From contig OZ037765.1 of the NCBI GenBank assembly GCA_964035545.1, positions 29,190,004-29,254,003 on the forward strand: a stretch of DNA of 64,000 bases, read 5' to 3'. The notes under the pieces were generated by a model, which was given only the letters and a program-made list of their open reading frames with translations, made no database searches and was not told the origin of the DNA. The stretch is from Bugula neritina. Its lineage: Eukaryota; Bryozoa; Gymnolaemata; Cheilostomatida; Bugulidae. The translations under genes were made by a program, and so were the position numbers. Positions 38,501 through 50,700 of this stretch are shown one piece after another; the first letter of the stretch is position 1; every line of letters starts with the position of its first letter.

Positions 38501-41500
38501 CATTACAGCTATAGCACACCCGTTATAGTCAAGATGACCACATAGCAAGACCTATGTAAATCTAACTCAGTGAAGCTGAAAATTGAAAAAATGCATACCA
38601 TTTAACTTATAAAATTATATAATAAATTCTAAACATAGATATTTATTTTTGATTCAATAGAACTGAATTTTAAATATTTTATAATCACCCAGGGAGGTCT
38701 CAAAGCTGTACTCTGGACGGACACTCTTCAGCTGGTTATTATGATGGGAGGAACTTTTGTGGTTTTGATATATGGAATTGTGGATGGGGGTGGAATGGCA
38801 GAAATTTGGGAAGCAAACAAACTTAGTGGACGTTTAGACTTTCTTGAGTATGTTGAGTAGCCTATATTATATTCAATTGAAAGTGAAAATATAGAAAGTA
38901 ATAAATTGTCATTATCAAATTGTCTTACTTTAGAGTAAATAATCATCCCTTCAACTATGTGCACCTGCATTCAAAAGGTTATCGGCTTGCATTATAAATT
39001 TATCCTAATTATACTAGATTATATCGACACATTACAAAATACATCCTTTACCACATTTTAGCTAGTGCACATCTAAATTAGTACAAATAGATTAGATCAA
39101 CATTATTTTTAATTATATCATACATACAATGTAGTATATTACTCAAAATATTGAGTTATTTGTTTTTTGTTTCAGACCAGCTAAGTTCATTTCGATTGAC
39201 CCTCGAGTAAGACACTCAATATGGGGATTGGCTATTCATGGCATTATGGCGTTTGCTGGCTTCTATGGCACAAATCAAATGTCTTTTCAGCGGCTTATGG
39301 CTTTGAGAAAAAAGAAAAGCATTTATATGTAAGTTATTATATAACAATCACAAAGCTAATTTGCTTTTGGCACCTGCTTAACCGGTTCCTTTATCTTAAT
39401 ATAAAAGTCAATTATCAATGTACTAAAGGCACCTCTTTAAAATGAAATGCTAGAAAAGCAAGTGTGTTTCATTTACTATGATTTTAGAGTCTACGGTTTG
39501 ACAGCCTTCACAACTTGTGCTTTTGGAATTCTTTCTGCAACAATTGGTCTCATTATTTTTGCCCGAAATAAACATTGTGATCCACTGAATAACAAAGAGA
39601 TATTCTCAAAAGACCAGGTAGTTAGACAATAACTAATATAATAAATAATATAATATGTATACCTGTATTTAGCTGATGGCATGGTTTGGTTCACATGCAC
39701 TTTATTATCACAAACTCCGAAATTAAATTAACAATACTACTCAATAAATGTAGTACTGTAACGCACTAAAGTCTGGCAACTTCCTTACTAACATACATAC
39801 ATTATATGCAGAGCGTGTAATGGAGTCTACAATGTGTAATTGTCTTCTCATGTTTGTAGCCCTTGTACTACATATAAACCTGATAAGATGTTTGGTTTAC
39901 AACTCAATTTCACTTCATGATATTTTGTGCATGCTTATATATTATGTGTTTTCAGCTATACCCTCATTACGTCATGAGACTCATGGGGCATTTACCTGGT
40001 CTACCTGGACTTATTCTCTCGGCAATATTCAGTGCATCACTCAGGTCTTTCTTAAATATTTCAACCTGAACCTAAATGGACAACTCTATTTTTTATGGAA
40101 ATAAAACATATTATCTAAAATTATCTCTGAGTATAAAACGTAAACTTTGGAATTAGAATAGCTATCTTTTTCAAAGGGTTATATATAAGGAGTGCACATC
40201 TCTGAGTATTAAATAATTTTATATATCTCATCCTGTAAAAGAAAGGAAAATTTTATTTTATTTAATAATTTGAAATATTTTAGTTGTTGTATGTTTTTTG
40301 CAAGCCCTAGCTGTAGTGAATGAACAAGTACTGGCTTTTACATGTGTTTACCTAGACTTACCTAAACCTTCAAAATATACTGCTTTGTTCATGAAAGCCA
40401 TTATAGTCACTAGCTATTTATGTTATTGCATAAATTTCCTTTCCTTTCCTTGTAGCGCTTAAATCATGCACCCGGTAACTTTGATAATTTCTTCTTTACT
40501 TAGGAAATTTTAAGATGTTGCTACAAGTTACAATAATTTAATTTTTATTTGGGTTGATGAACATTCAAATTTGTTTAGTTATAATTTTATAGCCAATTCA
40601 GATTGTTCTCCCAATTTTCAATTAATTAAATTTTACGAAAATTTGCAAACAATTAATTTAATTGAAAAACTAAAATTCATTTTACTTAACTTTTAGCTCA
40701 CTGAGTTCTGGTATGAGTGCCATAGCTGCAATTGTTCTCCAAGAGTTTGTGAAACCATGTCGTCCCAACATGACAGACAGAACTGCTACTATTGTGTCTA
40801 AGATTATTGCTCTAAGCATGGGAGGTCTTCTCATCCTACTCACATTCTTTGCCAAGAATGTTGGAGTCGGTCTTTTCACGGTAATTCATTGTTTATAAAT
40901 ATTAAGATGACTAACAAATTTAGGAAATAGTACAGCTTGAGTTATGCAAAGTTATCATATAATCGCTAGAATGTAAAGTTTGTCTGCTATTATTGCTTCA
41001 AAGTACACATTCAAGCACAAGCAATATTATGGGTAATGAATAAATTTTCAAAATTAAGAAATTCAATTATGTATATTTATGTGTGCAATATATAGCATAT
41101 TTATCAGTTATATTTTGGAAATTTTAGACGTCTCTAGCTATTGGTGGTGCATTTGGCTCAGCCAGTTTTGCTGTGTTTACATCAGGAATATTTTTACCAA
41201 TAGTGAACCAGAAAGGAGCTATAATGGGGTTTCTCTGTGGTGCAGGTGAGTGCTTTCACATGTTCTTACCTTGGGAAGCAATTGTTTCAAAGCTATTAAA
41301 GACAATATCTTTTATAATAGTATAGCTTTTTGTTACAATAATTGTTTACAGCGTACAGCATATTCCTGGGATTTGGAGGACTAATAAACAGGCCGTATGT
41401 ATATCGGTATCCAGTATCTACAGCAGGATGTAATGTTACAGATGTTAACTTACTTAACAACTTAACATCTCCAGTCTATGACCCAAGTACTTGGGACCCA

Positions 41501-42888
41501 CAGTCTCATTACAGGTAAATTAGCATTGATTAAATTATTCATGCATGCACCTCCTAGAGTAACGTAACGATACTATTCAGTATACTCAAAACTTGTGAAT
41601 TGGCAAATACTGCGAAACCAGCTAAGGTTTTTTTGCTCTATTTTACCTTAATTATCTTGATATTAAATTTTGCATTTTATATTTAATCCCTACAACAATG
41701 GCAATTTTAGTTTGAATTTAAAAACATCTTTTTTATTTTGAAAATTAAAGGCATGATTGCATAATAGTTTTTTATTCATAAACTAAACTCTTTTATGTCT
41801 CTAAAAATATTATGTATTGGAAATTGCAACAGTGTAAAATAACCAAGCTTGTAATTAATCAATCAATCAATTATAGAATGATCTAAAGTTCAAAAATTGT
41901 AAGCTCATAGGCTAACAGCAATTTTTTGTTCGTAAGTAAAGTTAACCATCTTTTAACTGTGACATGAGTCATTCTGTGTTACAGATCTGGAATCAAAACG
42001 ATGTTTGACTTTTCCTATACATGGGTTGGACCTTTTGGTTTACTTGTCAACATCATAACTTCGGTGATATTTGGTTACATTTTCAGTAAGTGCTTACAAC
42101 TACTTTAGCTTGACAAAATGTATATCAGTGTGTCTGTATGCAGATAGACAAGGCAGGTCAGTATGAAATATAACTGGCAAAAAAATTTTAAGCTGCAAAC
42201 CTAAAAATAGTTTCTAGAATCTCAAATCTTCTGTGAACCATTAAAGATTAGAACTAATATATAATGTATTTATATGAAAAAGTAAAAATCGCTGCTTAAA
42301 GCATTATTTTATTTTCAGCCTAGGAATGGAACACAACTATACTGAACAATAAATTAAATACCACGCATACTGATAAGTATTTTTTATTTTCAGCTAAGAA
42401 AGATGACCCTCGCATTCCTAAAAGACTGCTGTCACCATTTCTTCTAAACAGATGCTGTCTTTTACCAAAGTCATGGAGAGACAGAATTGACTTTGAAGAC
42501 TCCGATATACAGGTGTGTTCCCATGTATACATGTTATTTGGTTTAAGTTGTTGGAGTATAATGTTTATATTTTGCTATTATAGGCATAACAAAGGTGATT
42601 TGTTAAAATTTTAATAATCACACCAACATGGTCTTAATGCCTTGAGATCGATCTGAGTTTGATCTCCACAGACCGACCAGCTCAGATCGACTGAGATCGG
42701 TCTTTGGCGTCTTTCCATGGATCGATCTTAGCGAGATCCATGGAAAGCCGGTGAATGTCTGTAAAACACGTATCCACTCAGAATATGTGTTACAGCTTGG
42801 GGATGAAAAAGATGAAGTCGCTAGCCAAGACAACAATGGCTTTTCAACTGATGATCCAATAGATTTGAAAACTGATACGAAATTTTAG
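32557..42888 (+). CDS. SLC5-family Na+/solute symporter C (SMCT-like), 15 exons, 609 aa
   Basis: Exons: 32557-32735, 36805-36964, 37333-37398, 37810-37861, 38040-38107, 38693-38847, 39176-39328, 39488-39617, 39956-40044, 40697-40880, 41128-41245, 41352-41514, 41985-42085, 42394-42512, 42796-42888. All are in frame with GT-AG junctions; exon 7 is one codon shorter than in A and B. Intron 1 has grown to 4.07 kb by insertions. Exon 10 (SSLSSGMSAIAAIVLQEFVKP) and the exon 12 loop are almost identical to gene B. Odd point: residue 62 is Glu (TFESSLSLLG) where A, B and D have Val (FVSS), in the second helix next to the transport site. An Na+-coupled plasma membrane importer by family; substrate unknown. 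Possible poly(A) signal AATAAA at 43179. Confidence 0.92.
35390..36150 (+). mobile_element. Decayed Ty1/Copia pol relic
   Basis: In gene C intron 1, broken frames read EIILASKKIKLIQKAKGAL, then after a stop ELSWFLGIEPI and YKISRQRHAKAV, then near 35.8 kb AGYADSD*SDCRRLMGSY. These are the late reverse-transcriptase and RNase H blocks of Ty1/Copia elements in the right order. Many stops and frame changes show an old dead copy. Boundaries are approximate; no LTR was found. Confidence 0.7.
37574..37674. repeat. TTAATTGTTAATTTAGTG minisatellite
   Basis: Imperfect tandem units of about 12-19 bp built from TTAATTGTTAAT in gene C intron 3. Confidence 0.85.
42640..42747. repeat. GATC-rich palindromic segment in gene C intron 14
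   Basis: Repeated GATCGATCT/CAGATCGACTGAGATCGG motifs followed by a perfect 13-bp hairpin CTTTCCATGGATC (42711-42723) / GATCCATGGAAAG (42735-42747) with an 11-base loop. It is more GC-rich than the surrounding intron, and homologous introns in A and B lack it, so it is probably an insertion. Confidence 0.6.
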
Positions 42889-44240
42889 CTAAAGCAGAAG
42901 CTCCATAATTATACAAACTTAGTTATTTTTATTACCTACTATTATAATGTAATAATACAGCACATAAATTTCTATTTACTATTTAGCTAAAATCTCAGTC
43001 TTAAATTTGAATTACCAATACAATGCAATTATATCTTTATTATATAATTTAATTAATTGAATTTCGTAAGAAGATTACCTAACTTTGTTGTAAGACGACA
43101 GTTTAAAATTTGTAACACAAACTTACATAAGGAGTTTGCTGCTCTTTGTATTTAGTATTTAAGTACTAAAGCCTGGAGAATAAAGATAATGATTTAGTAA
43201 TATTGAAATCTTTTTATGTCACTATTTTAGATTTATAACTCAAAACTAACACCTAAAGCAGTGAGGGAAATCATCTTTGCAAACTAGTGCTATACTATTA
43301 CCTATACCATAGTGCCATTTATTAAAAATTTCTAAAGATTTTACAAGGGACAGTTGTTATAAATCTATTCAATAAATTTTTTTGCTAAAGCAATATAACC
43401 TCATATGGTGAAATATTATAATTTTTTTATTCACATCTTGAATAACACCTAAACTTGCAGCATAGCATCTTTAAACCGATGGATGCTAACGTAATGGTTG
43501 AGAAAAGCTTGCATCCTGTAGCAAACCAAAGTTTTTGACAAAACATTGAAACCACTTATAAGACTAATAAAACCTTTTTGTTACTGCAAATATAAGTGCA
43601 TGGATTAGTGAGTTTAGCTTAGAAAATACTCAGTTTTCAGTTGTTTTCCCCATTTGTGTCTTCAAGTCTGAGCTTGTCTAAACTTGATGGCTCAGCAGTA
43701 AAATAATTTTTTTAAATAATAATACATTCATTTCCAGTGTTGATAGCCAGATTTGCTTTGCTTTTAAAATTCTTCTCCATACAAACCTTAATATTATTAT
43801 TGTATTTTATTTACTGTCGTTTTGAAAAAGTCTCACAGCTTCCTGTTGAATTACGTGACTAAATAAGTTATCTCCTTCCTCACAAGTACAGCACTCGGAA
43901 TAGAAAAGCTGAATGTTTCATTGAAGTAGGCTTACGGAACAACATAAAAGAGATTTCTACAACATAAAATTTTGCGGCTTGCTCAAACTGGTGATCTATG
44001 TAGCACATTACTGATATCTGGTGTCCATGATTTCCCCATCCGTCTTACAAGATGGTGCCAGCATTTTTTAAAGTGAATCCTAATCGCTCTTTGATGAATA
44101 ACAACTTTTATAATGGCAGAATGAGTAGTATAAAACTCAAATGGATTTACAACGGAAAGTCTAGTTCCTTATTCAATGCTTTGATTACTCACAAATAAAA
44201 AAACTATCCATTCTCAAAAGTTGCTAGCTGTAAAATAATT

Positions 44241-44312
44241 GCCCCCACCAGGTTTCAAACCACAGACCTCCGGCTTGCAAGCAGGCGCGCTAAATCATTA
44301 CATCACAGAGGC
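44241..44312 (-). repeat. tRNA-like repeat, second family, copy 2
   Basis: The minus strand starts GCCTCTGTGATGTAATG, with a B box GGTTTGAAACC and then TGGTGGGGGC, parallel to 18232-18311. Mismatches in the anticodon stem argue against a working tRNA. Confidence 0.45.
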
Positions 44313-46340
44313 TGCTGGGTTATAACTCAACACTAGATCTACTAATAATAAAGCAAAGTTATACCACAACAGCTCTGAGATATCACCAAATCTATTCATT
44401 TAGCAGAGTAATATTAATATGTAGTTTGTTCAGGGAAGGTAACTCTCGTATTAATTGTTATATCAAAAGTTTAACATAATGTGTTAATTTCATGCATCCA
44501 CTTTCAGTCATTTAGTTGTATTTTGAATTCTAAAAAGTTAATAGTTGAGAAAAACTATAAACTTAGCTTTGGTGAAATCTAAACAAGATTTAAAAAATTT
44601 AAATCATAAATTCTTGAAGTAAAATTACACAAGAAAATTTTCTCATCAGTCAGATTCTGGTTTACAGTGTACTTGGAAAAAGTTAGATTTTAGAAATTTC
44701 TATTGTCAAAATTTTATGCACATATATTTTAATTTCTGATTAAATTAATTTGCTTTATTGAAAAGGCTAAATATTAAATTTTAATTTCAAGATAACAAGA
44801 CAAGTAAAATTTCCTATTGAGAGAATAATGGCTGGATAAGTGAGGAACTAGTAACAGTGAAATCAAATATTATCATCACAAGATCACCTACACTAACTTA
44901 CAGCAACCTAAAAACAGTCATGAGTATTTTTGATCAATAAAATAGCATCAGTCACGTCATAAGGTGTTTTGACACCCAACACTAGTGTACACGTCTAGGA
45001 GTACACTTGTATTAAAGATACATTAAATACTGCATTCATTTGTAATACCCTGTTTTATTTGCCAAAAAATTATCAATTGTACAGCCATTCAAAATAATTC
45101 CTTGCCTTCTCTAAAGTCAAAGCAGCTAAAACACCTCAAAAATTCTAAACTTGTATACAATAGCCCTTTTAAAAGCTCTTTGGATATAGTAGAAATGTTG
45201 AATGTCTGCTACACGCCTATAGTAGTTTGGCTACATGCCAAGTAATTAAACTAGTTATTTAAGCTGTCCTTTTATTACAACGTCGCCTTACTGTAATTTG
45301 TCCTCTTTAGATTACCAAACTTTCACTTCTTACCAGAGGCAAAGTTTCACTATAGCAAGACTCACATTGATCTACGTAATAATGCCCTCATGATAAGATT
45401 TTCAAAGGTTGCAGAGTTTAGGAGATGGTTGCACTCAAAGCCAGCACGAATAGAAAGACATTTTATATACTTTTGATGACTGCTTGTTTCGTCCATACAG
45501 CTAATGGTGTATATCTGGTCTCAAACCCCGCTGCCATTGAAGAAACTACACCCATCATAAACCATAGTTAACAGACCAGCAGCGCCATGTCCAAGTCTTA
45601 GTAAGGAAAGCAGCAAATGGAAATTTCCAATACTATTTTGATAACTTTTTATTTGGCAAACTATCAACTCTCAAAGATTATAATTGGCTATAACTGATCT
45701 TAAAGAGATTTCCCAAGAACAAGCAAAGAGAAACGAATGGTTTAAATACACAATGTACTAGATTGAGTGGGTAAACCTGTCTACATGTTGTGAAGTTTTC
45801 TGTTGCAAAACTTGGCATAGTTAAAGACACCTTTGCCACAAAAATATGCAGAGCTCATGTAGACTTTGGAGCTGGTAAAAATGTGAAAATCAGTTAGAAG
45901 AAAACATCCCTGCGTCTTATTTTATGCAAAGCTATGTTTTAGATTTTAGAAGAATTGTGGTATATAGCAAATTCTAATATATTTCAACATTAAGATTTAT
46001 CTACTGAAAAAGTGGTTATTAATGTCAATAAATATATTGATAAAGTGCTTCTCAATATCAGAACTGTTACAATCACTTAACTCCTCTTTCACACAGCTAA
46101 AGTTTAGCAAGCTTGCTGTTGCAGTATTATATTAGAGGGTACAGATATGGGACCCCTCTCCCACATCATTCTTTTAATAGAAATACATTTAACATTTGTT
46201 ACATTTGATGAGGCCTCCATTTGCATGATAATTCAAAGCTAAATTATATTCACCATAACCTGCCTACTATAGTTTAATATAAAACACATTTCATAGTTTT
46301 ACTATACGAGGTAGGTGTAGTAATGGAGAAATTGAAAAAA

Positions 46341-46693
46341 GCCTGTGTTCTAGATTAAGAATGTAGCAAAAGAAGTTATGTTCTCACAAAAAATTCAACC
46401 CTTGTCCCAAAACCAATTTCCAGCAATTAGAAAAACTTACCAATTACTAAAAGATTACTATATTGATTATATTATTCTTAATCTTGAAAAAGAAGTCGAG
46501 TTTTCTATTGGCTTAGAGGTTTATGGTTGATTAAGGAAAATGGAGAGCGTTGACGCAATACTTCTTCGACAGCAGAAGGTCATGTCAGCAGGCGGGTTTT
46601 ATACATTTAGGAGCAGCAATGGAAAAATTGAGATAGCCCAAGTTCTTTAAGAACATAACTTTTTTTGCTACATTTTCAATCTAGAACATAGGC
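46341..46693. repeat. Fold-back inverted repeat, 44-bp arms
   Basis: Arms at 46341-46384 and 46650-46693 are reverse complements with 4 mismatches, separated by 265 bp. A direct-repeat relation between AATGGAGAAATTG (46323) and AATGGAAAAATTG (46618) lies just outside and inside. Non-coding; MITE-like. Confidence 0.65.
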
Positions 46694-47784
46694 TCATTAA
46701 TAGAACACTTGCCTCATTTTATACTAGCTGAGTGGATAGTATATATCTATTGTACTCGAACATTGAGCTACCGTCTTTACAGTATAAGTTAATTGCAAAG
46801 ACTGTGGACAAAATAATCAGTCAACTTGCGATGGGAACACGGGTAAAACACTATAGTTGGCTGTTTTGTTTTTAGCAGTAACAACATTTTATACAAAATG
46901 TAATATTTACAAACATGAATAAATTTATATGTTGCATCATATCGTTACACATCAAGTATCCCAGCTTAGAGTTTCTAATGAATTAGCAACCAAAGCAAAA
47001 ACTAATTGTGCACCAAATACCGCCCTGCTAAAAATGACTCTGCAAAAGCATAATATGTTAAACAGTAGTCTGATGTTTCAAATTTTAAACACCTTGAAAA
47101 AAGTTTACATTCCAGTGTCAATAGCATTAGGACATAATTTAATATCAAATATGCTTAATATTGTATCAGAGCATCTATTCCACCTGTATCTCATTTTGCC
47201 AAAAGTATAGCTATAAAACGTGGTTGCAGCGCTTTTGGTTTGTCTGCTATGAAGTTTTTTGGTGTAATTTTACTTTACTAAGTCATCTCTTCTCTGTATA
47301 TGGAATGTGCCACATAATTTTAATTAACTTAATCAAGTGACAAGGATTCAGCAAGACATGCAAATATTATATTGTCATTATAAGGAATCAAGTTAAAAGT
47401 TTTCTTGCTAAATCATTCAATCATCTATATAAAGTCTAGAGTAGAGTCTAGACCTTTATACATTAGTCTAAAGTCTAAACTATCCTGCAATAAGTATTCA
47501 TAGTTAGCGCAATTGTAAAGTATAATAATATATCAACTATGAAAAATTTAAATGATGAAATCATAATAATAATATTGTTTAGGCAAGCATCAATGCTTGT
47601 GTTTACTGAGCCGTAACCTTTACGGGTGACAGATTACTAAACACTGAAAAGCTATAAGCCTACATGCACTGCATGCAGACAATCTCATCACCTTCAACTA
47701 TAATACGGCCAGCAGAACGCGAAATTCTCACTTTAGAGTGAACACCCGCAGTGTGTACATTACTGAAATATAAGAGTGGTGAAA

Positions 47785-50700
47785 ATGGAGCAGCTATATT
47801 TCAGATGGCCAGATTATGTGGTTCTATGCATAATTTTAGCCTTGTCAGCTGTGATAGGTTTTTATTACGCCTTTACGGGGAACAGACAGAGCACTACTAA
47901 AGAATATTTGTTAGCAGGAAAAAAAATGCACTGGTTTCCAGTAGCATGTAGCCTGGTAGCGAGGTACGTTATTTCATACGTTATTTAACCGAATCTACTA
48001 TTAGGCAAAACCCGGTGTGTCTAAATCTTTTTGCAGTTATTACTAATTTGTGAATAAACACATTATATCTGATAAAATAATATCAGTTGTTGAAATGAGT
48101 TTACAGTTATACTAATAATCGCAAATTTGTTCACCTTTCACCTTTTCAAATAAAGAAACTAATTAAGCTTTGTAACGAATACCTTTGATTTAATTACGAT
48201 ATCCAAGTTAAACAAACATAAATTAAAAACTTAGTAAAATTACATAATGTGTTTAAATTATAATAATATTGCTATAAATAAGTAAGCATAAAATTTGCAG
48301 TGAAATGAAACAAACAATTTTCATTGTTCAATGTATAATTTGTAGTTTCAATAAAACTCAAGTAAGTAATAATTAAGTCTAATATTTATGAGAATTTTTT
48401 ATTTATTTGCCAGGAATAATAAATGAGAATATTTTTTAGCCAGCTTTAACATATTATTGTCATATTATTTGGTCTCCTTTTATAATATTGAGCTCACTAA
48501 AAATATATATTCATTTTGACTTAGGTAAGAATTTTGATTTGAGTGAGATTGCTTAATCATTAAGAATTTTTTTCATAATGGTAGTCGCTAGAAACAATTC
48601 AACATTTAGAAAAAAACTGCATTTTTCCTGGGACCTTCAGACTTCTTGATGATTTGTTTTTCTGCCCTGTAAAAATTTATTAATTATCTGCCCTGCTATC
48701 GAGACATTTCTGTGGCTCTTGCTGCCAGTTTTTCTAGAAAATTATTTTTTGCAACTTTTTTTATTAAACTGAATTTGCCTTCTACCTCCTGATATCTCTA
48801 TGTGATAATTATTGATAGGACAATCATTTTATATTTTTAGTTTTGTGAGTTCTACGACATTGATTGGGCTACCTGGAGAGGTGTACACGTTTGGTACTAT
48901 TATACTCTACAGTTTCTTTTTCAAACCCTTTGGTGTTCTCATTGCTGTAAAACTGTTTCTACCCATCTATGCAAGGCTTGGTGGTATGAGTATGTTTAGA
49001 GTAAGTTCCTAAAATAACTACAGCAATTCTTATAGCCCTTTTCAAACACAGAGGAAGCTATGAATGTTTTGTTTGCTTTTTTGTAAACAATATGCCAAAA
49101 CTGAAAATTATTATATTGTTTAATTTAGCCAATTTACACCAAATATGTAAAATGATATTAAACCCAGAGAGTTGAGGTCAGTATAATGATATGGGTTTCT
49201 TGTGAGTTTATGTAATATGATGCCATATATTATCTTGTATATCATGTTTGCTTGTTGTTATTTGCAGTAGTTCGTGATTTTCTTTTCGCTGCGTAGATCA
49301 AAACAAACTATTCAGTGTCGCCCTATGCAATTCTGATTTGTGCAATTGATCAGAGTTGATAAGAGTGTACAAGTTGTTGACTATAAGCAGATAAGAAAGA
49401 CTTGTTCAGGCACCTGTGCAACTCACCTGTTATTAGAGCAATGCCAACAGCCAACACTTATGCCAAAGATAGCTGTTCTTTATTCCAAGGGCCTCAGTTC
49501 AAAGCTCCATCTTTGTTTTGATAAAAAAGATCTTTCCATTTATTTGTTTTGTTGATATTTGAAATGTTTGGTCCCATATTGCATGTTATACAGTAAACAT
49601 CAATGTGAAAGTACATACATGTATATATTTAATTTACTTCTTCATAACCATTGATTTTTCAGTGTGTTCTAATGATTATCTTAAAGTTTACTTACAATTC
49701 CATTCAGTAAAAAAATATTTAGCCACACCTCTGAATATTGGTGATAGTCATTTCTGCTTTATATTTTAGTATATTGAAAAAAGATTTGGTCGAGTAGTAA
49801 AGTATTTGATGCTGATCATTGCACTCTTGCAAGGGGTAAGCTTTTCTAAGAAACAGTAGATCTAAAGTTAATTTTCTACATTTTTAGCATCAAAATGCAT
49901 AAACTTGACTTGAAGCTGTGCCATAATTAATTATATCTTAGCTGTAGGACATATGAATGCATAAAGTGAGTGTGGTATAGCTCATGGCTCATGTTATCAA
50001 ATATCTTCAAGTTTTGAATGGTGTCTAGAAATGTGAATAGAAGACTAATCTGTATTGTTCTTGTGTCCAACAAAAACATTAGCTGGATAAAACTGATGAT
50101 TCTGGCTCACTATGACAGTACTGTCAGACTGAGCATATAATATATCACATGCCAACTGGAAGTTGATACAAGTCTTTCTGCTGAAGATGTTGTAATACTA
50201 GAGCCGGTTGGCTGATGTCATGTGGGCCTTAGCTTCATGTTACAAAATGTGTTATTTTATTACATCAAATAAGCTTTGAATGCAAAAAAGTACAATTTCT
50301 AATAATTAGATAATTGACATAATTAAACTTGATATTAATTGTGTTTATTTTCTAGAAGATATAACTTTACAGTAAAATAAGCTGCCCATATGGTGTTCAT
50401 AAGGGAGTTTATTAAATTTATGTATGCATGATACTTATTACTTATAATAATATGCATCAAGTCTTCTAGCCTAGCTGACATATAAGATTGCCAAGTTTCC
50501 TAACTTTTAGTGACAAGCATCGTCTTAGCTGCACTATTTTATTCATTACTGATGGCACTATACCCTTTTACCCTTTTACCTTTATACCCTTTTAAAAACT
50601 CTTCTACCCAGCTTGGTTATCAGCAGCACACCTGTGAAATTTTCAAAGTTTGCCTGTTGCTTTAAATTAGGCTATGCTACATAATTGTTCTTCTAGAAGA

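Larger units (their letters stand above)
42889..47784. other. Intergenic DNA between genes C and D
   Basis: Gene C 3' UTR, then about 4.6 kb without a recognised gene. It holds a tRNA-like repeat (44241-44312) and a fold-back repeat (46341-46693). The 93-aa frame at 46929-47210 has no recognisable domain. No promoter block like those of B and C is visible before gene D. Confidence 0.5.

Noticed and set aside
46929-47210. 93-aa plus-strand frame upstream of gene D
   Set aside because: No domain, no promoter or splice evidence; probable chance frame.
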